64,000 bases of DNA from Heligmosomoides polygyrus polygyrus (taxonomy: Eukaryota; Nematoda; Chromadorea; Rhabditida; Heligmosomidae): positions 90,331,960-90,395,959 of the forward strand of contig OX377206.1 in the NCBI GenBank assembly GCA_947396885.1, read 5' to 3'. Of the stretch, positions 1-9,971 are shown one piece after another. Each line of letters opens with the position of its first letter. Position 1 is the stretch's first letter. A model generated the notes under the pieces. It was not told the DNA's origin, searched no databases, and saw only the letters and a program-made list of their open reading frames with translations. Position numbers and translations under genes: made by a program.

Positions 1-1675
1 CTTTCTTGCCATTGTTAACAGACTGGATCCACGAAGTAGTACAGTCTACTAGCTGGGTACACGTAGACGCTCTGGGCAGGAATCGATGCTGTTCCACGGG
101 TATGCACTTGATCTTGGTGATCTACTCTAGCAATCTTTTCTTGACAATTCTCTCCATAATTTTCAAGGGGTAGAGAGTGTACTAATGGGGCGGAAGCCGT
201 CGATATTCGAAGCACTACTAGTTTCAGGGATGGGAGTGATGAAAGCGTACTTACTTACTTCAGGGACTTCCGTAAACATTAGGGAAATGTTAAATAAGTG
301 CATAAGAGGTGTAGCGAGATGCTTAGCAAACCTCTTGTAGAAGACTTGAGGGATTCCATCCGAAGTTAATGACTGTGAAGGTCTCAATGCTTGTAATTGC
401 TTAAGCACTTCATGGAAAGTGACAATCGGAACATCCATAGCAACATCCGTTTGAGGTAATGGTAGAGGGCCAGGTTCACCTGTAGCTGTAAATATACTCG
501 CAAAGTAGTCCGCAAAGGCTGAAGCTTTGTCAGTATCTGTGGAATACTTTTTACCCCAATCATAAGTCAAAATTGGTTTGAGCTTGGACTGTTTCTTGAA
601 TTTATTCAAGAAGGAAGCGAGGCCTCTGGCATTCCTGAAAGAAGCAAGTCGCCTCACTTTGTCGCCAAGAAGCGCTTAATATGACGTTCAAGTTCCGAAG
701 TCAACTGCTTAAACTGATCAGATTTAGTTAAGACGTTCAGGCGAAATAGTCTGCATCGTTCCTCAAACGAGATAGTAATGTGGGGAAGACAGCCCGGCAT
801 ACAGCTGTCACGTTTAAATGGAACAAATCTATCAATGATACTTTGAAGTGTGGTGCAAAAACGATTATAGAGATCGTCGATATTGAGAAAATCGCTAAAA
901 ATGGACCACCAATCGAGACGCGATAATTCGCGTTCAGTTGATTTAGCATTCATCGCCTTGTAATCGCGAAGCTGGCACATCAGTGAAAAATAAGCTAAAT
1001 GCGACAATTTGAAAAGTACAACGTTGTGGTCCGATGCCGCGACGGATGGGAGTAGCTGTGCATCTACTATGGTCTCAGGAGGCGCTAAAATTACATCGAG
1101 AATGCTATCCCCACGAGTTGGAAACGTAGCAAATTGATTCAATGAAAGCGCATCGAAAACGGTTAATAACCTTTGATCTGAAGGTGACGTAGCGGCACCC
1201 ACGGACCAACCAATAGAGAGATTCAAATCTCCTAAAATAGTTGTTATGGATGGCTCTGCAGAAGCTAAATCACCAACAACGGATAGAAGCTCATCATCCT
1301 GCTTGGCGGTAGATCGAGGAGATAGGTATACAAGGATGAAGCGATGCTTCCCCCCAATAGGTTTGTAGACATCAAAGCAAATCACGTCAGATGTTAAATT
1401 TTCACAACTAAAGCTGGTTTCGTTAAAAAGCACCAAATCATGAATGAACACGCAGACTCAACCTCAAATTTTCGATGTCCTGTCTTCTCGGACGATGGAG
1501 AACGGAAGATCACGCAAAAGCTCGGAGTCTAATATTTTACTGCTTAACCAAGACTCAGTAATGAAAATCAAATGGAGTTTGTACTTATCAATGAAACAAT
1601 GAAGATAATCAACTTTCTTAACTAGACTTCGGGCATTAAGTAGGACGCAAGTAACGGTAGGGATATGGTTAACTA
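1..1675 (-). pseudogene. LINE ORF2 (endonuclease + reverse transcriptase), broken
   Basis: The endonuclease domain keeps its landmarks in order: NARSL near 1640, TESWL near 1560 (catalytic Glu), GDLNL near 1230 (Asp/Asn) and SDHN near 1040 (Asp-His). Two in-frame stops lie near 1460. The 265-residue frame 1451-654 runs into a linker ending HIKRFLATK. A one-base shift there moves on to 657-163, which carries the pre-reverse-transcriptase region (ADYFASIF, then DGIPQVFYKRF, AFITPIP, FRPIS). Another shift near 175 leads to PLKIMERIVKKR and QHRFLP in the next frame before the window ends. The family is CR1/Jockey-like. The protein would nick target DNA and copy element RNA; this copy is dead. Confidence 0.85.
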
Positions 1676-2167
1676 CTAATTTTTTGGAACTGAAGTAGCT
1701 GCTGGTAGCCTCGAATAATGAGGTATACCAGCAGCCTTCATCAGTTCACCCCTGTAGACGACGAACACTCGATTACCGCCATGCTTTTTTTCATTTAACT
1801 CACGAGCTCGCTTCCTGAGCTTAGCATCTTCCGCGCGCTCTTCACCCGTCATCGATTTTCTGACGAATACGTGATTGCAGGGCGCAGACGATTGCAACCT
1901 CTTCGAACGCGAGAGAGTTTCAAACAGAAAACGCTGTGATGAGAATACACATTTCACAAGCCTAGGTCTACCATCAATAACCTTACCCATCCTAAAAATG
2001 TCGACTGGACGGGTTTCGACGTCGAGCGTATCTAGGATACCGGCCATGTAATTTTCGGGGTGTATTTGGCGCTGAGATGGCAAGAGATGTCCCTCAGGCT
2101 CCGACACACCATAAAATGTTGCCGTCCAAGATTGCTTATCGGTCTCAATAAAATTTGCGCAAACCAA
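1676..2167 (-). pseudogene. LINE ORF1-like protein, C-terminal part
   Basis: The 163-residue frame contains a stretch of the type FRMGKVIDGRPRLVKCVF, followed by a basic helix-like segment (EERAEDAKLRKRARELNEKK) and the ending NRVFVVYRGEL. I recognise this as the nucleic-acid-binding ORF1 protein carried by nematode CR1-like LINEs; such proteins bind element RNA and chaperone it. The frame ends about 10 bases before the ORF2-like sequence starts, as expected for a bicistronic LINE. The upstream part of ORF1 (to about 2330) is in another frame, so the start at 2167 is an accident of decay. There is no sign of host use. Confidence 0.7.
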
Positions 2168-2360
2168 AGGATCTTACTCACGAATTGATCAAGCAACTTG
2201 ATCGCCTCGGGCGCTTTCTCCGCGAAAATATGCTGGATTTGGTTTAGCAGACGAATACAGTCACTGTCGAATAGTGGTGACGAAGTTGGGATAGAAACCG
2301 ACTCAGGATTTTTATAGCTAGGGGACGGACGGGGACGGTTGGGATGGCATAACGAGACAA

Positions 2361-2600
2361 TCGAAACATAGGGACAAAAATATACGAACAGTGAGACAGC
2401 ACTTACAGATATTCTTACTATTCAGCCAATTTCAGATCTAAGCAACAAACTTTCAACTCGGCTTCTGATTTGCTTCCGTGTTAGGGGAAACTGAAAATGC
2501 TTAAAGAATTTCAGGTACAAACTACCTGCCCATAAATGAAAGACATTACTCGCAAATTGGTTCTTATCCGAGGTAACTGTAGCTTAGCGGAGAGGGCACT
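2361..2600 (-). mobile_element. 3' end of another CR1-like LINE
   Basis: About 230 bp match, with scattered differences, the segment at 17870-18085. There the minus strand encodes a LINE C-terminus (YLKFSKHLQFHLTPRQFRSQVESLL). Both therefore represent the tail of the same LINE family. Here the tail sits directly upstream of the ORF1 end of LINE A in the same orientation, giving a tail-to-head arrangement. Confidence 0.65.
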
Positions 2601-2887
2601 TGCACTTGTTAGAATCACTGCAATACGACATATTTGTGCTTCAAGCCACGTAATGTAGGAAACATCACGAAACTCATTGTCTGGAACCATTCGAAATTCT
2701 ATTCTGTTACTCGCAGCGGGTGGTGTGTATGGTTATGGTTTGGTGCTTAATTGAAACGCAATAACATAGGACTCAAAACACCTCCGCATTCATTTGTATC
2801 CGGATGAAAGCTGTAAGCAATCACATATCCAACATCGTCGACCATGGCACAGTTGTGGAGCCTCGTTATCCTGGTATGTTGAAAATA
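2601..2887. other. Unassigned intergenic DNA
   Basis: No gene, RNA or repeat was recognised in these 290 bp. Confidence 0.4.
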
Positions 2888-3921
2888 TTAGGTTGTCCCA
2901 TAAGTCCCCGCCGTTTTTTCAACGACTCATTGCGGATTTCGCCGCGGTCTCTTGCATAGCGCTATACAGCTTTCGAAAGTGAATGATTTGCTCCATCAGA
3001 GCGTGTATTGCATTCCTTTTTTCATCCAGAATTTTGTCAATTTTAGGTCACTAAAGTGAAAAGTGAAAAAGTGAAAAAGTGAAAAAGTGGCCATCTGCGC
3101 ACTTGTTCACCGCTTAGGTTTGGAAATTTTCGCACAGTTTTTCATAACGTTTGGAAGACAATGTTCTGTACTACAAGAATGTATGTTGGTCCTATTTGCT
3201 CATTTGTCCTTTATTGATTTTTAGGTCATCAAATTGGAACGTCCGAATTTTACCGACAGCTCCTGCTTTGTGGTGGACTTTTTTGCCTGCTGTTATATGT
3301 CGTTCGAAAGAGAATGTCTTGCTCAATAAGAATCTGTGTCGCGTTTATTGACTCATACTGATTTCTGTCGAATATCAACAACTGAACAAGGAGAAGGACC
3401 TGTTGGTGAAGATGAATTTTCTCTTTTTGGAATTTTGTTGATATTCGACAGAAATCAGCTTGAGTCAATAAAAGCGACACGAATTCTTATAGAGCAGGAC
3501 ATTTTCTTTTGAACGACATATAACACCGAGCAAAAAAGCCCTACCACAGAGCAGGAGTTTCGGTAAAAGTTCGGACGGAAAAGTCCTACGTCCCAATTTG
3601 ATGACCTAAAAATCAATAAAGGACAAATGAGCAAATAGGACCAACGCGATTTTTGTAGCACAGAACATTACCCCAAATGCTATGAAAAACTGCGCAAAAA
3701 ATTCCAAACCTAAGCGGAAAGAACAGCTGCGCAGATGGCCACTTTTCACTTTTCACTAAAAATTGACAAAATTCAGGATGAAAAAGGAAAGCAATATATG
3801 GTCTGATAGAGCAAATCATTCTATTTCGAAAGCTGTACATATAGCGCTACTCAAGAGGCTGCCGGCGAAATCCGCAATGAATCGTTGAAGGAAAGCGGTG
3901 GGGACATATGGGACAAATTAA
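2888..3921. mobile_element. 1.03-kb foldback (palindromic) mariner-type element
   Basis: The left end TTAGGTTGTCCCATAAGT and the right end (reverse complement TTAATTTGTCCCATATGT) are terminal inverted repeats, flanked by TA at 2886-2887 and 3922-3923. TA is the target duplication of the mariner/Tc1 superfamily. The similarity does not stop at the ends: the two halves are inverted copies of each other over almost their whole length and meet at about 3410. Examples are GCGGATTTCGCCG near 2935 against its complement near 3865, and ATTTCTGTCGAATATCAACA at 3361 against its complement near 3435. No transposase is visible. A GTGAAAAA tandem run lies at about 3057-3090 in the left arm only. Confidence 0.85.
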
Positions 3922-4422
3922 TAGTTTGACCAAACCTTGCGCATAAATATTTTGCGGGATTGACCCTCTCAAAACATTAAACCTAAACGCGTTAAACTTT
4001 GTTTTTTTAAGAGTGGGCATATGCTCACAGACTGAGGACTCGTGAAAAAAGCCAGGAATGTTCCTTCAACGTTGGGCAACTCCCTAAATTCTTAAAACGA
4101 CCTTTGCTGACATACCACGTAGCGTTGAGAAAGAAATTTGTTCGCTTTTGTCTGGAAGCGACGCCAGCTTGTGATATAACGTTAAAAAGGCTAAAAGTTT
4201 CCCTGCTGGTGGCATTTTTGTGGTGCATTATTCCACAGAAGTTCCCCAAGGTATCCCTCATGTATGGTTATGGAGTACCCGCTCATCATATAATCTTTTC
4301 AAGCATTATGCATTATGTGGGCGTTACTGAACTCCATGGAAAAATTCGATTCTAAATTGTTTTCAAGAAAAAGGTGAATAAGAATGATATGCAAGGTAGG
4401 GAGACCTTTCTCCATAGGAATT

Positions 4423-4449
4423 AGAAAGTTCTCCATAGGAGAACTTTCT
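4423..4449. repeat. Perfect 12-bp hairpin
   Basis: AGAAAGTTCTCC, a 3-base loop ATA, and the exact complement follow each other just before the mariner at 4470. The stem resembles the end of the neighbouring mariner at 5384 (CCAGAAAGTTCTC), so it may be a leftover of element ends rather than a functional site. Confidence 0.6.
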
Positions 4450-4469
4450 CTAAACTCCTGATCCTATTA

Positions 4470-5372
4470 GGGGGGGGCCAAAAGTAATGAGACACCCCAC
4501 GCCGTGTCCATATATCTCGTGGCTGGAGTTTGGTTTCGTGCTTGTTGTATTTGTATGTTTGTCTGCTACTTACTGAAGCCCATCTGAAAAGTTACCACTT
4601 CCGCTCTTTCCAGAAGCATGCCAAAAACCCCAGCCTGTCTCATGCCGAAACCCCAGTCTGACGAGTCGACCTGTGTCGCTCAAATCTCCCCCAATTCCCA
4701 ACCCCGAGCAGCCTGGGCTCAATATTCACGCAAGATGAGAAGCACGTCTTCTACCTTAACTCTGCCAAGCAGCGAGTCTGGGTGAGGCCTGGTGAATTGT
4801 TACCGACCTTCTTTCGGCGAGATGTTCACGGCGAGAAGCATCTTTGGAGCTTTTGGGTCAGCTTTTGGGACAGATCGGTTTACCGGAGGCTGTTTCCCAA
4901 GAGCACCGCGATGAACTCCAAGGCCATGGTGAACGAAATAGAGGAGATGGGCCGGCGACTCGCTCTTATTCATTCGCAGCGCTTCAAGAAGGTCCTCCTC
5001 TTCAACAACGCCGCACCCCATCGGGAACAAGTAAGCACGGATAAGCTTGGCCAGCTGAGCTACGTTCACATGCCTCACCCACCGTATTCGCTGGACATCT
5101 CTCCATGCAACTACCACTACTACTTGAGCCTACAGGACTTCCTAGTCGGAAGGGACACAAGAACCCAAGCAGTCCCTGACAACCATATCGAGCAGTTGAT
5201 CAACACCAGGCTCAAGCAGTTCTGGAAGGATGGGATCAGGAAGTTGGCTGAGCGATGGCAGCAAGGTCCTTGCCCTCAATGGCAAATACACTCCTCAGCA
5301 TCGTTGAGTTGTAATTGAGTTATAAGGAGATGAAATTTTTTTTCATTTTGTCTCATTACTTTTGGCCCCCCC
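4470..5372 (+). mobile_element. Mariner-like DNA transposon, decayed (903 bp)
   Basis: The ends are inverted repeats of about 25 bp (GGGGGGGGCCAAAAGTAATG at the left, its complement with one G fewer at the right), flanked by TA at 4468-4469 and 5373-5374. The interior encodes a mariner transposase remnant on the plus strand. At 0.9 kb it is shorter than a full mariner (about 1.3 kb). The missing part is the N-terminal DNA-binding region. Confidence 0.85.
4707..5318 (+). pseudogene. Mariner transposase remnant, two catalytic Asp changed to Asn
   Basis: The frame keeps the first catalytic aspartate in the context FTQDEKHVFY (Asp codon at 4734-4736). The second and third motifs read FNNAAPH and SPCNYHYY, where active mariners have a DNA.PH motif and a PSDYH or PCDYH motif. 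Both metal-binding aspartates are therefore asparagine. The C-terminus (HIEQLINTRLKQFWKDGIRKLAERWQQ) matches the usual mariner ending. The helix-turn-helix part is absent or unrecognisable. A G-to-A change at each Asp codon explains both losses. This protein could not cut DNA. Confidence 0.8.
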
Positions 5373-5383
5373 TAATAGTATTA

Positions 5384-6466
5384 AGTTGTCCAGAAAGTTC
5401 TCAATGTTTTGAGTGCTTCAATTTGAACTACCGTAACTTTCTCAAATCTTATCGGATTTAGTCAAAATAAGCACCGTTCGAATCAGCACACTTTTGCCAA
5501 CGGGTCTTCTGTCGACCGACTTATTTCATCAGCGAAGAAATTAGGTGGTCGAGATTTGACGAAATCCACGAAAACTGGGGGGCCCCTTTTGTTGACCTAT
5601 GCTGACCGAAGTTGACGCAGTTTCCTGTGCATTTTGTCGATTTCCTTACAGTAGGACTCTGCTGTGATCGTCTGGCCTGGTGTCAAAAAGTTGTAGTAGA
5701 TCCCACCAGCCGACCACCACCACACAGTGACCATTTCCTTTTTTGGTGGAGGTTCGCCTTTGGAAAATGCCTAGGGGGTTCGTCGGCGTCCAATCACTGT
5801 CCGGAACGTTTCCAGTTATCATACAGAATCCACCCTTCATCACAAGTATGACTCGATCCCGAAACGGGCAAGTTTTGTCGCGTGAAAGCAGAGAAGAACA
5901 AATCTCGAAAAGTGACAATTTTTGCCGCTCATTCAACTCGTGGTGCACCCACTTTTCGAGCTTCCTCACCTTCGCAAGGCGTTTCGAAGCATCTGCAGCT
6001 GCAGTTTTACTGACGTCTAGCTCTACCGCAATCCCGCGAACTGTTTGTAATGGCTTCCACCAATTCCTTCAACTCGTCGTCCAGGATTGCTCTAGGTCGA
6101 TCTCTAGGGTGAAATCCGAGGCTGAAATCTCCGGTCAAAAATTTACTGAACCATAAGCACACAGCTCTGCTTTCTCCAACACTTAATCCTCCCGACTTGA
6201 TTGATTTGTCGAGCTGCCTCGGCTGCAGATTGTCCCAGTATGAAGCCAAAATAAAATATTGTCCGAAATTGCGCCTTTGACATACTTCAACAACCACTTC
6301 AAGAAAATAAATATAGAGCAACGTTGAAACATATATTATTTAGTCAGATAGAGCGAGAAATTCTGCGCAGAAAATAGCATTAATGCGCAATGCAAGTTGA
6401 ATGTTTACTTAAAAATAGACGAATGAAAAATGGTAACACAAAACGCTAAGAACTTTCCGGACCTAG
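5384..6466 (-). mobile_element. Mariner-like DNA transposon with internal deletion (1083 bp)
   Basis: The terminal inverted repeats share GTCC-R-GAAAGTTCT and a GTTTTG a few bases further in, at 5388 and, inverted, at about 6463. TA flanks both ends (5382-5383 and 6467-6468). The minus strand encodes mariner transposase fragments. The element begins only 11 bp after the mariner ending at 5372, so the two insertions are nearly abutting. Confidence 0.8.
5400..6321 (-). pseudogene. Mariner transposase, frameshifted, lacking catalytic core
   Basis: From the 5' side the minus strand gives the helix-turn-helix part (WFSKFLTGDFSL, then DDELKELVEAI), next RKLEKWVHHELNERQKLSLF, then a frame-shifted first catalytic region, and then a piece equivalent to the mariner C-terminus (VKSRPPNFFADEISRS). 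The middle block with the second and third aspartates is missing, and the reading jumps from VNKRGP near 5590 straight to the C-terminal block. This is an internal deletion of roughly 170 bp plus several frameshifts. The ends are kept, so a related transposase could in principle still have moved it as a non-autonomous copy. Confidence 0.75.
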
Positions 6467-6468
6467 TA

Positions 6469-7340
6469 AGACACATCGAAGCGATGAGAATACGAAGCTG
6501 GTACATATTGCGCCATTTATCAGTAGGCTCACCTAAATCTCTTCCTTCGTATTCAGAACGCCTCTAAAAAGGTGACAGTGGCAGTTGTATAGCATTAGAG
6601 ATGATTACTGGAGAAAGCTTTCTTCGAAAGAAGGAGTATGTACGGATCAGGCTGTAGGCTTCCGCTTCCGTATTGGTTATTAAGAAGATATGAAGAGGAT
6701 GAGTCCTATACATTTTGCTGTTCAACGAGGGCTAATTCTGCGATAGTGATTACGGTGGACGCGTCTCCATAAAGTAAATGTTGAGAGATAGTCAGGTCGG
6801 CGTTAATCAATCCTATCGTAGGGCCGTGGGTTCTATGTAGTTTCGCGGGTTGTCACACTTACAAATCAGTTGCTCCACAATGAATGAAAATCTGAGAAAA
6901 AATCGGAGGCGGAGAAGGGTGACCGTGTCATCAACTGCTTCTTTTCACTGATTCAAGTAAATGGGAGGTTCACGAGAGAGCAACAATACTTCTTACCTCC
7001 ACACACAGATGATAATCCAAACACTTCGTGCCAAAAAGACGTTTTGCACAAGGAAAAAGCTAAATGTAGAGTGAATTTCAAGCGCTGAGCATAAATTTGC
7101 TTAAGACAATTTAGCAAGAATTTTAGATCTCACTAAAGAAATTTAACGAAAACTCTGGTAAATCCAGTAAATCGGGTATCGTTAATCGCAAAATAAACAC
7201 GCCTGAATCAGAGACTGTTTTTCTTCATTTCCCATGCTCACTATCTAAGAGGTCCTTAAATAAATATATAATATTACATAATATACCGCCGATGGAAGAA
7301 CGAGTATATTCAAGCAAAAAGTTAAGGGATAAACAATAAA
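6469..7340. other. Unassigned intergenic DNA
   Basis: I saw no convincing exon, RNA gene or repeat here. Confidence 0.4.
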
Positions 7341-7619
7341 GGACAGTGTTACTCAATATTTTTTGGAATGAGCGACGTATTCTACTTCTACGGGATGTCC
7401 TGGAGGCGATTTGAATGCGTGTGTGACAATACAATGACTTGTCATGGCCAGCCGACGAATATGTAAGCGCTTTACCCTTCCCAGATAGGTCTAGTACCAA
7501 TTCACCGACCCCGCAGGGATGGAAGGCTTGGTTGGCCTGGGCGGGAAATCCGAACCAGGGGGCTGGTATCGGGTACAGGGGACAGTCGGCACCTCCTCCG
7601 ACTGCACTAAACACACCCT
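7341..7619 (-). repeat. tRNA-derived SINE copy
   Basis: Minus-strand copy with the A-box side near 7615 and the 3' end near 7341 (variant CAATATTTTTTGGAATGAGCG). It is divergent in the head (GCACTAAACACACCC on the plus strand). A mariner is inserted 14 bp past its head. Confidence 0.85.
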
Positions 7620-7632
7620 ATAAATAAATATA

Positions 7633-8908
7633 TTAGGTTGGTGCATAAGTTCTCGGACATTTGATCCCTCCTGAATTGAAAGCGCGTTTTCCCGCCAAAT
7701 TTCTCACATGTATCAACGCGTAAATGACCGATCGATAGAGAAAGGAAAGGGCTACGAATGTGTTCCTAACTTTTACTTCTGCATCGTTAACGTCAGCTAT
7801 TATGGCTAAGCAATTCATCCCACCTGAGACGCATATCCGGCACGTCATGTTATTCCTGCATCAATCTGTCCTCAATGCCAACGAACCGTATCGTCGCCTG
7901 AAGGATGTTTACAACGAGAGTGCTCCTGCTCGAAGTACTGTGTACCAGTGGTTCTCGAAGTTTGCAGTTGGTGAATTCTCCGTTGAAGATAATGAACGAG
8001 AAGTGTGCCCGATGACACTGGATTTGGATGGCCTCCGAAGTAGAATGGAAGCGGACCGATACCAAACCACTCGCGAACTATCCAGCACTCTTGGTGTTAG
8101 TCACTCAACATTCGTTCGAGGATTGACGTCGATTGGCAAGGTGCAAAAATTGGGTCGCTGGGTACCTCACAACTTGACACAACATGACATGGATCGCAGA
8201 GCCGATGTCGCTCTGTCTCTCCTTACCCTCAGACGTACCCACGGATGGCTGGACAACCTTGTCACCGGGGATGAGAAGTGGATACTCTACTCTAATTATC
8301 AACGGCGTGCACAGTGGGTTGACGCAACTGGAGAGGCAGAGGACGTTCCGAAACCCGACCTTCACGTGGAAAAGGTGATGCTATGCATTTGGTGGAGCGT
8401 TCTTGGCGTAGAATACTGGGAGCTGCTGGACGAAGGGATAGCAGTGACGGCAGAGGTTTACGCCAACCAACTGAGGAAGTTGAGGGCCCACCTTCAAACC
8501 ACACGAGGAGAGCAAGTGAAGGTGTGTTTTCAACCGACAACGCTAGACCGCATATTGCTAGAGCGACGGCGGCTGGGCGGCTGGCGGACTACGCATGGAC
8601 CGTTCTTCCACATCCACCTTACTCACCAGGTCTCGCTCCTTCTGATTATCATTTGTTTTCAAGCCTTCAACGCTATTTGGACGGCCAGCAATTTAGGAAC
8701 CGAGAGGATGTCAAGGAGGCACTGCTCACATTTTTCGAATCACAACCGGCCGCGTTTTGGAGAAAAGGCACCCATGACTTACCAGCGCGTTGGCGAAAGA
8801 CAATTGATGTAAAGGGTGGTTACTTCAAATGATTTATATTGTTGTTCGTATGTTGTGATAATAAATATTTCATGCCCCAAATGTCCGAGAACTTATGCAC
8901 CAACCTAA
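7633..8908 (+). mobile_element. Mariner transposon with perfect 31-bp terminal repeats
   Basis: The first 31 bp (7633-7663, starting TTAGGTTGGTGCATAAG) are the exact reverse complement of the last 31 bp (8878-8908). TA flanks both ends (7631-7632, 8909-8910). The total of 1276 bp is full mariner length. Identical terminal repeats and a nearly complete transposase make this the youngest-looking DNA transposon in the window. A hookworm mariner called bandit has been described in Ancylostoma caninum; membership in that family is possible but was not tested. Confidence 0.93.
7802..8832 (+). pseudogene. Mariner transposase, near-complete, one frameshift
   Basis: I start it at the ATG at 7802 (MAKQFIPP), 138 bp inside the left end, rather than at the in-frame ATG at 7760. 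The order is: paired helix-turn-helix region (YNESAPARSTVYQWFSKF, then TTRELSSTLGVSHSTF), WVPHNLTQ linker, first catalytic Asp in VTGDEKW (8270-8272), second in STDNARPH (8536-8538), third in LAPSDYHLF (8644-8646), and a C-terminus ending KGGYFK before TGA at 8830. The first Asp is in one frame and the other two are in the next; a single-base indel at about 8521-8530 accounts for this. All three catalytic residues are kept. By my count 35 residues separate the last two, one more than the usual mariner 34. The enzyme cuts and pastes the element at TA sites. Confidence 0.88.
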
Positions 8909-8910
8909 TA

Positions 8911-9231
8911 TTTTAACAGATTTGCTTAAGCCTTGAGCGGCTGGTGGAGAGGCTATATGTTGTTACAGGATGTTACTAGTTGGGTCTTCAGCTTACCGGT
9001 TTCATGCTGATATCAGCGGCCGACCCATCCCCGTATCCACGGGTGGGTGCTGACAGACCTGGAGGATGTCGCGGATGTTACGTGCGGTCAAACAGCGCCG
9101 GTGGTGTATGGCGAACACCGCTGCAGGGAAAGCAGAAGATGCGGGTTCGAGTCTCGCCTGGTGCAAGAGTTTTGATCGCAACAAAACATCCTGTAACAAA
9201 ACATATTTTGAATTTGAAGTGGTTTTTGTAG
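8911..9231. other. Spacer with an internal-promoter-like segment
   Basis: A B-box-like GGGTTCGAGTC lies near 9149, preceded by hairpins that resemble tRNA D and anticodon arms (GGTG/CACC, CTGC/GCAG). No acceptor stem pairs, so this is at most a tRNA-derived relic. Confidence 0.3.
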
Positions 9232-9971
9232 TGTGTATACGACGCATTTTTGAACGAAAACTGCAAAAGGTAGAAAAGGGACAGGCGTAGGTTCATTCTC
9301 TCACTTTTCAGATTGCTGGAGCGAACTATGTGTACAGCTCTTGGTTTCTGGTACCAGACTGCTCGCGTGTGGAGCAGCACCTTTCCCTTGAACAAAGGAA
9401 GGAGATAATGACGAAATTGTTAGCGAAGCCGCCGTTGAGTAACGATCAGCCAGTGAGTTTTGTAGCTTGTATTTCACTTTATTAGCGGAGGTGGGCAGAC
9501 CAAAGGAAACCATGTCATATTGGAAGACGATTGGCAGCTTAGAAGTTTTTTCTGACCTATCTTTTTTGTTCCAGCATTCACGGCCAATCTTTTCTTCCCT
9601 ATTTCACCAGAACGTAAAGCTTGAATGCGTGGCGTATCCCAAAGAGTTGCTTCTAATTCGCGTCGCGAGAAATGCTTAATGCTTCAAGCAGTTCTTGTTT
9701 TTCCTAATACAGTATCATATTTCAGATATACCAGTGCATTTTAGAGGAAGAGGCCGGTGACTACATGGCCGTACCTTTGGGGAGAGAAGAATACCGAAGG
9801 TGTCCCTTTGGTTACAAATGCCTATCTTATTGGAGGTTTGTTAAATATGTTTGGTCGTCGTTCTCATGTTGAGCTAGCCACTGCTTTAAATTATGCTTTT
9901 ATAAAGTCGTACTTAATTTACCAACCTTCAACAGGGAGTTTGTCAGCCATTTCTTGGAAACAAAATTATGA
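9232..9971 (+). CDS. Unrecognised multi-exon gene, 3' part (four candidate exons)
   Basis: I do not recognise the protein. Four short blocks join in one reading frame across plausible nematode splice sites: 9232-9269, 9312-9452, 9726-9835 and 9935-9971 (TGA at 9969). The introns are gt..ag: 42 bp with a CACTTTTCAG acceptor, 273 bp with CCA|GTGAGT and ATATTTCAG, and 99 bp with AG|GTTTGT and TTCAACAG. The joined product reads smoothly, with pieces such as ANYVYSSWFLVPDCSRVEQ, EQRKEIMTKLLAKPPL, DYMAVPLGREEYRRCPFGYK and a terminal FVSHFLETKL. No signal peptide or membrane span lies in this part. Upstream exons were not found; the mariner and SINE at 7341-8908 lie in the way. The last exon is the weakest. 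It could also be a decayed gene. A possible AATAAA lies near 10392. Confidence 0.45.

Larger units (their letters stand above)
1..2330 (-). mobile_element. CR1-like non-LTR retrotransposon (LINE A), decayed, cut by window edge
   Basis: Read on the minus strand, this stretch holds an ORF1-like frame (2167-1676), then the apurinic endonuclease part of an ORF2 (about 1670-660), then the start of its reverse transcriptase (657-1). This order is that of CR1/Jockey-type LINEs. Frames break at about 1455, 657 and 175, so the copy cannot make a full protein. The remaining reverse transcriptase lies beyond the left edge. The 5' limit is uncertain: frame-shifted ORF1-like sequence extends to about 2330, where the tail of another LINE begins. 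Confidence 0.85.

Noticed and set aside
4423..4449. Perfect hairpin as a transcription terminator
   Set aside because: It stands beside mariner ends with no gene upstream, and rho-independent termination does not apply to nematode nuclear genes.
9060..9175. Possible tRNA gene
   Set aside because: B box and two small stems are present, but the acceptor ends do not pair and the anticodon loop is abnormal.
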